Positions 26,935 to 35,399 of a DNA stretch of 56,447 bases are shown here, piece by piece (within the stretch, counting starts at the first letter, position 1; each line of letters starts with the position of its first letter). The notes under the pieces are model-generated. The model searched no databases. It had not been told where the DNA came from and saw only the letters and a list, made by a program, of their open reading frames with translations. Position numbers and translations under genes: made by a program. This stretch comes from Meiothermus sp. CFH 77666. GTDB taxonomy: Bacteria > Deinococcota > Deinococci > Deinococcales > Thermaceae. Location of the stretch: contig NZ_JAGDFV010000023.1 in the NCBI RefSeq assembly GCF_017497985.1, positions 1-56,447 of the forward strand. The letters run 5' to 3'.

Positions 26935-27489
26935 GTGGAGCCAGACATTGCCCTGATGTCGCGCCTCGCCCAGGGGGATGAGCGTGCTTTGGAAGAGCTA
27001 TATCGTCGCCATAGCCCCTCGCTGTACGCGCTTCTCCTGCGGATGCTCCAGAGCCGTGAGGAGGCCGAAGAGATCTTGCAAGACAGTTTTGTTCAGCTCT
27101 ACCGGGAGGCCGCCCGCTACCAGCCCGAGCGTGGGGGCGTGACCGCGTTTTTGTTCACCATCGGCCGGAATTTTGCCCTGTCGCGCTTGCGCAGCCGAAA
27201 GGCAAGGCCCCAGAAGCTTGAGGACCTTGACCTGCACAACCCCGACCAGGAGCTGGGGCTGTGGCGACAGGACGACCCCACCGACCGGATTCTGGTCAGC
27301 CGGGCGCTGCACAGGTTGGAACCCACCGACCGCAGGCTGCTCGAGGAGGCTTTTTTCGATGGCTACAGCCACAGTGAGCTGGCCGAGCGCCACCACCTGC
27401 CGCTGGGCACGGTCAAGACCCGGCTGCGCCGGGCCCTGCTCAAGTTACGCGAGTATCTAGGTGGGCCCGAGGTCTCGGAGGAAGCATGA
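26935..27489 (+). CDS. ECF-family RNA polymerase sigma factor
   Basis: Alternative sigma factor with only regions 2 and 4, about 184 aa. Region 2 (EELYRRHSPSLYALLLRML...EEILQDSFVQLYREAARY) and region 4 (LEPTDRRLLEEAFFDGYSHSELAE, then LPLGTVKTRLRRALLKLRE) are clear. The GTG giving VEPDIALMSRLAQGDE is chosen by alignment; a TTG five codons earlier is possible. It overlaps the anti-sigma gene by the sequence ATGA, the usual coupled arrangement. Likely released from the membrane-bound anti-sigma factor by envelope or oxidative stress. Confidence 0.93.
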   Translation: MEPDIALMSRLAQGDERALEELYRRHSPSLYALLLRMLQSREEAEEILQDSFVQLYREAARYQPERGGVTAFLFTIGRNFALSRLRSRKARPQKLEDLDLHNPDQELGLWRQDDPTDRILVSRALHRLEPTDRRLLEEAFFDGYSHSELAERHHLPLGTVKTRLRRALLKLREYLGGPEVSEEA

Positions 27490-28127
27490 AAGACCTCCGC
27501 GAGTTGCTGCCTGACTATGCCCTGGGGCTACTGGAGGGCGAGGAGAAAGACCGGCTCGAGCAAGCCCTGCAATCCTCTCCCGAACTGCGCCGAGAGCTTA
27601 CTGAACTTAGAGAGGTACTGCACCGGCTTCCCGAGAGCTTGCCGCCGGTGGCTCCGCCCCCGCGTGTATGGGAACAGATTCGGCGTAGAACCTTTCCAAA
27701 GCGGAATTTCCTGCCCTGGGCGGCTGCGCTGCTGGTGCTCTTGGGACTGGGTGTGGGGGGCTGGGGTGTGAGCCTGCACCGGCAGTACCAGGCGCTCGCT
27801 CAGGAACAGGCCAAGCTGGCCCGCTGGCTGGCCGACCCCGAGGTGAAGTGGCAACTCATCAAGAATAGCCAGGGCCAGCCCTTTGGCACCATGCTATGGC
27901 GCGAGGAGGGGCCCTGCTTGATGGTGCTGCGCGAGCCTCCGCCTCCGGGCAGGGTCTACCAGGCCTGGGGCCGCAAGAACGGCGAAAAGCCGGTTTCGCT
28001 GGGGGTTTTTTCGGGGCGGGTGTTCGAGACCGACTACGAAGGGTTCGACTTCATGGGGGTGAGCCTCGAGCCCCCCGGCGGCAGCCCTCAGCCCACCGAG
28101 CCCCTGGGCCGGGTGCCCACCTCGTAG
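27486..28127 (+). CDS. Membrane anti-sigma factor (RskA type)
   Basis: 213 aa. The cytoplasmic N-terminal domain (LRELLPDYALGLLEGEEKDRLEQAL, residues 4-28) binds the sigma factor; one membrane segment is at about 76-96; the extracytoplasmic part (about 100-213) is an RskA-like C-terminal domain ending in a proline-rich tail. The zinc-binding HxxxCxxC of ZAS anti-sigmas is absent. Translation is coupled to the sigma gene. It ends 2 bases from the convergent aldehyde dehydrogenase gene with no terminator between them. Confidence 0.88.
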   Translation: MKDLRELLPDYALGLLEGEEKDRLEQALQSSPELRRELTELREVLHRLPESLPPVAPPPRVWEQIRRRTFPKRNFLPWAAALLVLLGLGVGGWGVSLHRQYQALAQEQAKLARWLADPEVKWQLIKNSQGQPFGTMLWREEGPCLMVLREPPPPGRVYQAWGRKNGEKPVSLGVFSGRVFETDYEGFDFMGVSLEPPGGSPQPTEPLGRVPTS

Positions 28128-28129
28128 CT

Positions 28130-29743
28130 CTATACCCGGTACCACAGGCGGGCCAGCCACTTGAAGCCCCGGAGGGCCGCCGTTACGATGCGCCCATACC
28201 AGCCCCTCGGCAGCCAGGTCGGCCCGGTAACGGGTATGAAGCGCTCAATAGCAATGGTCTGCACCTCGGTAAAGCGGTAGAGCCCTTCCCGGCCGTGCCG
28301 CCGCCCCAGCCCCGAGGCCTTGAAGCCTCCCATAGTCGCATCCATCGAGGCCCAGGCGGCAGCGTAGCTCTCGTTGATGTTGACCGTTCCGGCCTGGATG
28401 CGCGCGGCCACCTCGAGGCCCTTGCGGAGATCCCTGGTCCAGACGCTGGCGTTGAGGCCATACTCGCTCTGGTTGATGAGGGTGAGTACCTGCTCGAGGT
28501 CGCTAAACCTGTACAGACTCACCACCGGGCCAAAAGTCTCCTCGCTGTACACGCGCATTTCGGAGGTTACGTCGGTCAGGATGGTCGGCTCGAAAAAGAG
28601 CGGGCCCAGGTCGGGTCGGGGTCGGCCGCCCGCCAGCACCTTAGCGCCCTTGGATACCGCATCCTGTACGTGGGCCAGCACCGTGTCGAACTGCCGCTGT
28701 ACGGTCAGGGAGCCCATCTGCGAACGGTGGTCGAGGGTAGCCCCCAGCCGCAGGGCTGAGGTTTTTTCCACCAGGCGCCGGGTAAAGGCATCGAAGACTT
28801 TTTCGTGGATGAAAATGCGCTCGAGCGAGACGCAAAGCTGCCCCGCATTGGCAAAGGCCCCGTGAATGGCCCCGTCCACGGCGGCCTCGAGGTTGGCATC
28901 CTCCAGCACCAGCATGGGGTTTTTGCCACCGAGCTCGAGGCTCACCCCAATCAGCCGCTCCCCGGCCTGCCGGGCCACCTTGCGCCCCGTAGGGGTGCTG
29001 CCGGTCAGGGCGATGAAGTCTGCCGAAGCCACCAGGGCCGCCCCTACCTCCGCCCCGCCGGTCACAATCTGAAAGAGGTCGGGGGGCAGACCGGCTTCTT
29101 GCATCAGGGCCTGTATCCACAAGGCCGTAAAGGTGGTCTGGGGGTCGGGCTTGAGCACCACCGCGTTGCCCGCCATCAGGGCCGGAATCGGCTCGCTGAC
29201 CGCCATGACCAGCGGGTAGTTCCAGGGCGAGATCACCCCCACCACCCCCACCGGATGGCGGTATTCCCAGGTCTGGGTCAGGCCCACAAAGGTTCCACCG
29301 GTGCGCCGGGGCCGCAGCCAGCCAGGGCTGCGGGTGGCGTAGTACTGCGCCACAATGGCCGAGTCCAACAGCTCCTCCTGGGCATCGCGGCGGGCCTTGC
29401 CGGTTTCGTACTGGGTCAAGTCGAGGATTTCGTCCTGGCGATCCAGGAGCAGGTCGTGAAAACGCAGCATGATGCGCGCCCTGGCTTTGGGGTTCACTTT
29501 AGCCCACGCCGCCTGGGCCATTCTGGCTTGCTGTACAGCTTGCTGGACATCCTCGGGAGTGCAGATCGGAATGCTCCCCAGTACGCTTCCGTCGAAGGGG
29601 GCGCACAGGGTTTGGTAAGCCCGCTCACCGAACAGCGATACCCGCCTGGCCAGCTGTTCCAGCAGTTCGGGGGTGAACTGTGGGGCCTCGCGGGGCGGGT
29701 TGATGACACTGAGACGTCCGGTCTCGATCACCTTGAATCTCAT
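28130..29743 (-). CDS. NAD(P)+-dependent aldehyde dehydrogenase (succinate-semialdehyde type)
   Basis: ALDH-superfamily enzyme oxidising an aldehyde to the acid, 537 aa. Motifs: VGVISPWNYPLVMAVSE, LKPDPQTTFTAL, FIALTGSTPTGRKVA, the general base Glu in SLELGGKNPML, the nucleophile Cys in NAGQLCVSLER, and EETFGPVVS. The overall sequence fits the GabD2-like succinate-semialdehyde dehydrogenases, but substrate is an inference. It has a C-terminal extension of about 25 residues ending RGFKWLARLWYRV, amphipathic and perhaps membrane-associated. The ATG giving MRFKVIETG is chosen; the frame is open for a further 53 codons upstream. Confidence 0.9.
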   Translation of the reverse strand: MRFKVIETGRLSVINPPREAPQFTPELLEQLARRVSLFGERAYQTLCAPFDGSVLGSIPICTPEDVQQAVQQARMAQAAWAKVNPKARARIMLRFHDLLLDRQDEILDLTQYETGKARRDAQEELLDSAIVAQYYATRSPGWLRPRRTGGTFVGLTQTWEYRHPVGVVGVISPWNYPLVMAVSEPIPALMAGNAVVLKPDPQTTFTALWIQALMQEAGLPPDLFQIVTGGAEVGAALVASADFIALTGSTPTGRKVARQAGERLIGVSLELGGKNPMLVLEDANLEAAVDGAIHGAFANAGQLCVSLERIFIHEKVFDAFTRRLVEKTSALRLGATLDHRSQMGSLTVQRQFDTVLAHVQDAVSKGAKVLAGGRPRPDLGPLFFEPTILTDVTSEMRVYSEETFGPVVSLYRFSDLEQVLTLINQSEYGLNASVWTRDLRKGLEVAARIQAGTVNINESYAAAWASMDATMGGFKASGLGRRHGREGLYRFTEVQTIAIERFIPVTGPTWLPRGWYGRIVTAALRGFKWLARLWYRV

Positions 29744-30005
29744 GGTGAGGCGCGATGGGTGTTGCGTCAAGTGATAGTGCCTCCATATCCCATACCGATG
29801 CACCGGCTTGCGGGCCTCATAGCAAGCCGTATGCGAAGCCGAACCGAGGATTTTGAGTAGAACAAAAAAGCGTTTCCACCATGACCAGCACTGCAAGAAC
29901 AAGCCTCGAGGGCCTTACAAATTACGCTCCCAAAGTATATGCTGGGGGCGTTCGAAAAGGTTCGTTGGTTGGGTTTATACCAAACAACGTTAACGGAGGT
30001 CTTTT

Positions 30006-31358
30006 ATGTATCGTTCCCCCCCTGGCGCTCGAGGTTTTTTGATCGCGATTGGGTTGTTGGGTGGAGCCCTGATTGTTGCCGCGCTGGCCGGATTGCTAAT
30101 TTTCTGGGGTTTACAGGCTGCTTTCCCCAGGCCGGTGGATGAAAGCTACCCCGGTTATCTGATTCTGGTTTTTGGCACCATTGTCCTCATCCCCATTCTG
30201 GTATTGCTGGGACGGCGGGTTCCCTATCTGACCGACTGGTACTACCTCCTCCCGGCCATCACCTTCTTGCTAGCTTTCACCTTATTTCCCATCATCCTGA
30301 CCATCTATTACGGTCTCACCGATTACACTGGCATCCGCAACGGCAAACCCGACCGCTCCACCGAGACCGAGATTGTGCGCGTGGAGGGACGGCAGTTGTT
30401 TGTGGACGGCAACGCCCACGACCTACTGCGCTGCGACCAGCCCGACTGCGCCGGCCAGGCCCTGGAAATCACCACCCGCACCCAGCGAGCCCGCGTGACC
30501 GCAGAGCAGGCCAGCGAGGGCATCATCACCCTCACCGCGCCTCCGCCCTTCACCCCCACCCTGGTCTACAAAATCAACGACTTCAAGTTTATCGGCTTCC
30601 GCAATTTTGCCGAGATTTTTAGCCGGGCAGGCACCATTCTGATTCCAGTGCTGATCTGGAACATCATTTTCGCAGCGGGAGCCGTGATTGTGGGGGCTGT
30701 ACCGGGGCTCGTTCTGGGTCTGATACTCAACAACAAAAACCTGGCCTTGCGGGGCTTTTATCGCACGGCCCTGATCATCTCCTGGGCCATTCCGGTGGTC
30801 ATCAGCGTGCAAATTTTCACCGCCATGCTCAACGTGCAGTTTGGCCCTATCAACCGCTTGTTGGGGCTGCTGGGCTCGTATCCGGTTCCCTGGCTTACCG
30901 ACCCCGAGTGGTTCAAGATGTCGGCCTTGCTCATCAGCCTGTGGCTGGGGTTCCCCTACTGGATGACCGCAACTCTGGGGGCCCTCTCCACCATCCCGGA
31001 TGACGTCTACGAGGCTGCCAAAATAGATGGGGCCAACGGCCTCCAGACCCTCACCGGCATCACCTTGCCCCTGTTGCGACAACCCTTTATTCCCCTGGTG
31101 CTGGGGTCTTTTGCCTTCAACTTCAACAACTTTGGGCTGATTTATCTGATGGGCCCCCAACCGGGTGTGGAAGGGCGCCCCTCCACAGCCCAGGCTGCCG
31201 ACATCCTCATTACCTGGGCCTACAAAACCGCCTTCCAGGCCGACGGCGGCCAGGCTTATGGCCTGGGAGGAGCCATATCCATCCTGATTTTCTTCCTCAC
31301 GGTGGCCATTAGCCTCATCAACTTCCGCTTTACCGGAGCCCTTAAGGAGGTGCGCTAA
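30006..31358 (+). CDS. malF: Maltose/maltodextrin ABC transporter permease MalF
   Basis: Inner-membrane permease, 450 aa, about eight membrane helices. Two N-terminal helices (about 12-35, 48-67) are followed by a third (81-101) and a large extracytoplasmic domain (about 105-195) typical of MalF. The EAA loop that contacts the ATPase is YEAAKIDGANGLQTLTGITLPLL. GGAGG precedes the ATG. It overlaps malG by one base (TAATG), so the two are coupled. The ATPase (malK/msmX type) is not in the window, and the binding protein is encoded 6 kb to the left. Confidence 0.94.
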   Translation: MYRSPPGARGFLIAIGLLGGALIVAALAGLLIFWGLQAAFPRPVDESYPGYLILVFGTIVLIPILVLLGRRVPYLTDWYYLLPAITFLLAFTLFPIILTIYYGLTDYTGIRNGKPDRSTETEIVRVEGRQLFVDGNAHDLLRCDQPDCAGQALEITTRTQRARVTAEQASEGIITLTAPPPFTPTLVYKINDFKFIGFRNFAEIFSRAGTILIPVLIWNIIFAAGAVIVGAVPGLVLGLILNNKNLALRGFYRTALIISWAIPVVISVQIFTAMLNVQFGPINRLLGLLGSYPVPWLTDPEWFKMSALLISLWLGFPYWMTATLGALSTIPDDVYEAAKIDGANGLQTLTGITLPLLRQPFIPLVLGSFAFNFNNFGLIYLMGPQPGVEGRPSTAQAADILITWAYKTAFQADGGQAYGLGGAISILIFFLTVAISLINFRFTGALKEVR

Positions 31359-32686
31359 TGGCTGCCTTATCGCGTTATCTCGGTTGGGCGGTGTTCGGGC
31401 TCATGGTCGCCTGGGTGCTTTTTGTCTACTTTCCCGGCCTTCTGACCCGCATCCAGCCCAACACCCCGCCGGGTTTTATTCGCATCGAGAACGGCTGGGT
31501 CTATGCCCTGAGCGGCCTTCTAATCATCATTGGGCTGATTCTGGCCTATGCCTGGTTGGTCACCTATATCAACAACAGCCGCACCAGTCGCAAGCGCAGC
31601 TTTTTACCCCTGTTTGGGCAGGGTCTCACGCACCTGTTCATGTTCATGGTGCTGGTCTTTGCCTATTATCCGGTGCTGCAAATCCTGGCTGCTTCATTCG
31701 ACCCCCGCAACACCCTGTATCGCATTCTGTCCCCGGCCAGCGACAATCTGCTGGTGCGGGCCCGGGTCATTCCAGATTTCTCGCAGCTTAGCTGGGAAAA
31801 CTACGCCAAGCTTTTCGATGGCTTCATCCTCTATCCCTATCAGGCGGTGCTGCTGGCGATTGCAGCCCTATGCCTGATCATTGTCATTGCCATGGCTGCC
31901 TATCGCCGTATCATTGGCGACGACAGAACCGATAGCCCCTGGGCTTTACTTCAGGGTCGCAGCCTGACGGTCTTTGCCATCCTGGGTTTCATCCTGGTCA
32001 TCTTCCTCTCCCCCGCTCAGTTCACTGGCCAGGGCACCGAGGCCAAGTTTGTGCTCTGGGTGCGGAACACCCTGTTTGTTTCCGGCATTACCGGCATTCT
32101 GGCGGTACTGCTGACCGCTACGGCAGGCTATGCGTTTGCCCGCTTCAACTTTCCGGGCCGCTATACCATGTTGCTGGTTTTCATATTTATCCAGATGTTC
32201 CCCGGCTTCCTGGGCCTGGTCGCGACCTATATCCTGATTTCCAACCTGGGCCTTCTGAACACCTTTACCGGCCTGGTGCTGGCCTACTCGGGCGGCATCA
32301 TCAGCTTTGGCACCTGGGTCTACAAGGGTTTTCTGGAAAGCATCTCCAAAAGTTTGGAGGAGGCCGCCCTGATTGACGGGGCCAGCAAGTGGCAGGTTTT
32401 TACCAAAATTCTGATGCCACTTTCGGCGCCCATGTTCGTGTTTATCTTCCTGCTGCAGTTTGTGGGCACCTACTCGGAGTTTATCGTGGCCAACCTGTTC
32501 CTCACCGGGGTGGACTCCTGGACGGTGGGGATGGGGCTTCGCAACTTCACCACCGGCCAGTTCTCCACCCGCTGGGGGCTGTTCGCAGCGGCGGCGGTAC
32601 TGGGGTCGCTGCCCATTCTGCTGACCTTCTACGGGTTCCAACGCTATTTCGTGTCGGGATACACCGCAGGCTCGGTGAAGGAGTAG
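31358..32686 (+). CDS. malG: Maltose/maltodextrin ABC transporter permease MalG
   Basis: Second permease subunit, 442 aa. The EAA loop is LEEAALIDGASKWQVFTKILMPL. The N-terminus is longer than in E. coli MalG (296 aa): two extra hydrophobic segments (about 8-28 and 47-70) and a further pair around 155-175 and 198-222 are inserted, as is common in Thermus-group MalG proteins. Together with MalF it forms the channel for maltodextrins bound by the separately encoded MalE. Confidence 0.93.
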   Translation: MAALSRYLGWAVFGLMVAWVLFVYFPGLLTRIQPNTPPGFIRIENGWVYALSGLLIIIGLILAYAWLVTYINNSRTSRKRSFLPLFGQGLTHLFMFMVLVFAYYPVLQILAASFDPRNTLYRILSPASDNLLVRARVIPDFSQLSWENYAKLFDGFILYPYQAVLLAIAALCLIIVIAMAAYRRIIGDDRTDSPWALLQGRSLTVFAILGFILVIFLSPAQFTGQGTEAKFVLWVRNTLFVSGITGILAVLLTATAGYAFARFNFPGRYTMLLVFIFIQMFPGFLGLVATYILISNLGLLNTFTGLVLAYSGGIISFGTWVYKGFLESISKSLEEAALIDGASKWQVFTKILMPLSAPMFVFIFLLQFVGTYSEFIVANLFLTGVDSWTVGMGLRNFTTGQFSTRWGLFAAAAVLGSLPILLTFYGFQRYFVSGYTAGSVKE

Positions 32687-32688
32687 CG

Positions 32689-32694
32689 TACAAT
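32689..32694 (+). promoter_or_regulatory. -10 box of a leaderless promoter (HEPN gene)
   Basis: TACAAT is followed by 6 bases and the GTG at 32701. It gives the toxin-antitoxin pair a promoter of its own directly after malG. Confidence 0.5.
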
Positions 32695-32700
32695 ACGGGC

Positions 32701-33096
32701 GTGAACCGTGCGCCCGACTGGCTGCTGCAAGCCGAAAAGGACTTAAGTATGGCTCGCATTGCCCTCGAGGCCGGTCGGCACGAATGGGCCTGTTTTGCCG
32801 CTCACCAGTCTGCTGAGAAAGCCCTGAAAGCCCTGCACCTTTTTTTGGGCCAGGAAGTGTGGGGTCACCTGGTGGCCCGGCTCTTGCGAGAGCTGCCTTT
32901 TTCGGCGCCTACCGAGTTGGTTGATATGGCCCGTGCGTTAGATGCTCTCTACATCCCCACGCGCTATCCTGACGCTTTTCCGGCAGGCGCGCCCGCCGAG
33001 CATTACGGTCTAAAACAAAGCCAGGAGGCTCTGAACCATGCCCAAGCGATCCTTGAATTCGTCCGTGCTCAGATGGCCCAGTCGGATCGAGGTTGA
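32701..33096 (+). CDS. HEPN-domain protein (toxin of a HEPN/MNT pair)
   Basis: 131 aa, all-helical, GTG start. It matches the HEPN family by DWLLQAEKDLSMARIAL, WACFAAHQSAEKALKALH and QEVWGHLVARLLREL. HEPN proteins paired with MNT nucleotidyltransferases act as RNase toxins in type VII toxin-antitoxin systems. The classical RX4-6H RNase motif is not evident here, so activity is uncertain. It overlaps the MNT gene by 59 bases, the usual layout. The frame is open upstream through malG, but the GTG follows a TACAAT box. Confidence 0.87.
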   Translation: MNRAPDWLLQAEKDLSMARIALEAGRHEWACFAAHQSAEKALKALHLFLGQEVWGHLVARLLRELPFSAPTELVDMARALDALYIPTRYPDAFPAGAPAEHYGLKQSQEALNHAQAILEFVRAQMAQSDRG

Positions 33097-33397
33097 GCAG
33101 GCCTTACAGGACTGGCTCTCGCAGGTGGAGGTTCCCGGGCTTCTGGCCGCTGGATACTTTGGTTCCTACGCACGGGAAGAAGCAGGCCCGGGCAGCGACC
33201 TGGACTTGATACTGGTGGTCAAGGAAACGCCTGAGGCTCCCTGGGAACGTACGCGCCGCCTGCCCCTCGAGCTTCTACCTGTGCCAACCGAGGCTTTGGT
33301 GTTCTCGCAGGCCGAATGGCACGCGCTGCCCGAGGCTAGGCCCCGTTTCTGGCAGACCCTGGTTCGGGAAATCCGATGGTTGAGACCCCCGCCCTAG
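33038..33397 (+). CDS. MNT-type minimal nucleotidyltransferase (antitoxin of the HEPN/MNT pair)
   Basis: 119 aa with the polymerase-beta-like motif GSYAREEAGPGSDLDL (residues 42-57); Asp54 and Asp56 are the metal ligands. Such proteins neutralise HEPN toxins by AMPylating them. An AGGAGG Shine-Dalgarno lies 9 bases before the ATG, inside the HEPN gene. The first 15 residues are basic and not conserved; a later start is unlikely because the Shine-Dalgarno fits this ATG. Confidence 0.87.
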   Translation: MPKRSLNSSVLRWPSRIEVEQALQDWLSQVEVPGLLAAGYFGSYAREEAGPGSDLDLILVVKETPEAPWERTRRLPLELLPVPTEALVFSQAEWHALPEARPRFWQTLVREIRWLRPPP

Positions 33398-33429
33398 CTT
33401 TTTGATTCATTACCAGCTAGTTTTTCCTC

Positions 33430-35169
33430 ATGCACTACCACGACTGGGAGCCTTTCTGTGTAGACCCCCTGAAGCCCGAGCTGGGACAGGAAATCACCCT
33501 GCGACTCCGGACACCGGCCAAAGAGGGGTTTTTGATCCTCGAGCGCTACGGCGAGGTGGAGCGTCGGCCCATGAAGGCCGTGGCGGGCGGGCTGGAGATT
33601 CATCTGCCGCTCTACAGCTCGCCTCTGCGCTACTGCTTCTTCCTGACCCAGGAAAAAGCCTACCTGACCGCGCACGGGCTGCACGGGGCCATGCCGCGCT
33701 ACGACAGGTTCTTTCACCTTTTGGCCCAGCCCACCGTACCCGACTGGGCGGTGGGGGCAGTGTTTTATCAGATTTTCCCGGATCGCTTTCGCAACGGCAA
33801 TCCTCACAACGACCCCCAGACCGGGGAGTGGATGTATATGGGCCGCCCCATTGTGAAGAAACACTGGGACGAGCCGGTGGACTACGGGCCGGGTGAGGGG
33901 CCCATCCAGCACTACGGCGGCGACCTCGAGGGCATCCTGGAAAAACTGGACTACCTGCAAGACCTGGGCATTGAGGCCCTTTACCTCACCCCCATTCTGC
34001 CCTCAGGCTCCAATCACCGCTACGATGCCCGCGATTATCTGAACGTGGATCCCCACCTGGGCGGCAATGAAGCCTTCGACCGGCTGGTGGAGGCACTACA
34101 CCAGCGCGGCATGAGGCTGGTGCTGGATGGGGTGTTCAACCACATCGGCAACACCCACCCCGACTTCCAGAAAGCCCTGCACGACCCCACCGCCCCCGAG
34201 GCCGGGCAGTTCACCTTTTATGCCGACGGCTCCTATGCAGCCTTCTTTGGGGTCAAAACGCTTCCTAAGCTGGACTACGCCAACCCCCTCACGGTGGAGC
34301 GCTGGCTGGATGGTTACCACGCCCCGGTGCGGCACTGGATTCGCAAGGGGGCCGATGGCTGGCGGCTGGATGTGGCCCATCAGATGGGAGAGGGGGGCAC
34401 TGATCGCCGCAATGCCGAGCTCCTGCGGCTCATCAAGCACAATAGCCTGGAAGAAAACCCCGAGGCCTTCGTGTTTGGCGAGCTGTTCTTCGACACCCTG
34501 CCCACCCTGCGGGCCCACACCCTGGATGGCTCCATGCACTACGCAGGGTTTGCCAACCCCCTGATGGAGTGGCTGTCGGGGAAAAATGTGTACGGCTGGG
34601 AGGTGCGGGTTTCCACCCTTCAGCTCTGGGAGACCCTGTGGGATCACTATGCAGCCCTGCCCCTCCAGCTTCGCCAGAGCATGTACACGCTGATCAGCAG
34701 CCACGACATCCCCCGCGCACTCTGGCGGCTAAAGGGGGATGTGGAGCGCTTCAAGCTGGCGTTGGGCATCTTGCTCACCTTTCCCGGCGCACCGGGGCTC
34801 TACTACGGCGACGAAATCGGGCTCAACCAGACCAACCCCTACCACGACTGGAACGGCGACCCCATGTGCCGGGGAACGTTTCCCTGGGACGAAGGGCGGT
34901 GGAACCAGGAGGTGCGGGACTGGACCAAGACCCTCATTCGGCTCAGGAAACAGGTGCCCGCCCTGCGACGGGGAGGGTTGCTCCCCTTGCAGGTTTCCGA
35001 GAAGCTTCTGGCCTACCAGCGCCGGTACCAGGAGGAAGAGGTCTGGGTGTATGCGGCTCTGGAGCCCACCGAGGTACAGCTCCCAAAGGCCGAAAATCTG
35101 CTGACGAGCCAACCCGTAGAAGGCACTGTGCGGCTCTCGGGCCTGGGAATATTTCGCTTGCAGCGTTAG
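33430..35169 (+). CDS. GH13 alpha-amylase (neopullulanase/cyclomaltodextrinase-like)
   Basis: Starch- or maltodextrin-hydrolysing enzyme, 579 aa, no signal peptide, so cytoplasmic. An N-terminal beta domain (about 1-100) precedes the catalytic barrel. GH13 regions: I DGVFNHIG (233-240), II GWRLDVAHQ with nucleophile Asp314, III FVFGELF with acid/base Glu351, IV LISSHDIPR with Asp426. Region IV has SHD where most members have NHD. It would cleave sugars imported by MalEFG, and the disproportionating enzyme MalQ is encoded 10 kb to the right. Confidence 0.93.
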   Translation: MHYHDWEPFCVDPLKPELGQEITLRLRTPAKEGFLILERYGEVERRPMKAVAGGLEIHLPLYSSPLRYCFFLTQEKAYLTAHGLHGAMPRYDRFFHLLAQPTVPDWAVGAVFYQIFPDRFRNGNPHNDPQTGEWMYMGRPIVKKHWDEPVDYGPGEGPIQHYGGDLEGILEKLDYLQDLGIEALYLTPILPSGSNHRYDARDYLNVDPHLGGNEAFDRLVEALHQRGMRLVLDGVFNHIGNTHPDFQKALHDPTAPEAGQFTFYADGSYAAFFGVKTLPKLDYANPLTVERWLDGYHAPVRHWIRKGADGWRLDVAHQMGEGGTDRRNAELLRLIKHNSLEENPEAFVFGELFFDTLPTLRAHTLDGSMHYAGFANPLMEWLSGKNVYGWEVRVSTLQLWETLWDHYAALPLQLRQSMYTLISSHDIPRALWRLKGDVERFKLALGILLTFPGAPGLYYGDEIGLNQTNPYHDWNGDPMCRGTFPWDEGRWNQEVRDWTKTLIRLRKQVPALRRGGLLPLQVSEKLLAYQRRYQEEEVWVYAALEPTEVQLPKAENLLTSQPVEGTVRLSGLGIFRLQR

Positions 35170-35184
35170 GGTCAGGCTTTTACA

Positions 35185-35300
35185 GTTTCCCCTTTCCCTC
35201 TCCCACAGTGGGAGAGGGTGGCGACGCCGCACCTTTGCTTTGTACCCATTTTGCCGACTGGAACACGGCTAACGACAACCCGGTGTCGCCGGGTGAGGGG
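35185..35300 (-). repeat. Dispersed 116-bp repeat, copy 2
   Basis: Minus-strand copy of the element at 16088-16203. Here the palindrome CCCTCTCCCAC-A-GTGGGAGAGGG (35196-35218) is perfect, and would form a stem just after the amylase stop codon. A GGTGTCGCC/GGGTGAGGGG block marks the other end. Confidence 0.75.
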
Positions 35301-35376
35301 GCTGCAGCCAAGAAATGTAGCCAAATAAAAGCCCGCGCTAGGTAACGCAGGTCGCATCCTGCACGGGCTGCTGAGC

Positions 35377-35382
35377 TATACT
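35377..35382 (+). promoter_or_regulatory. -10 box before mutS2
   Basis: TATACT lies 17 bases before the ATG (11 before an in-frame TTG). The -35 region is not recognisable. Confidence 0.4.
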
Positions 35383-35399
35383 GGCCCTTTGGGTTGGGT

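Noticed and set aside
29915-29941. TTACAA-15-TATATG as a promoter of malF
   Set aside because: The 15-base spacer is too short and other boxes (TATACC at 29976) compete.
35185-35300. CRISPR-like or riboswitch structure after the amylase gene
   Set aside because: It is a single palindromic element homologous to 16088-16203, with no regular repeat-spacer pattern and no riboswitch core.
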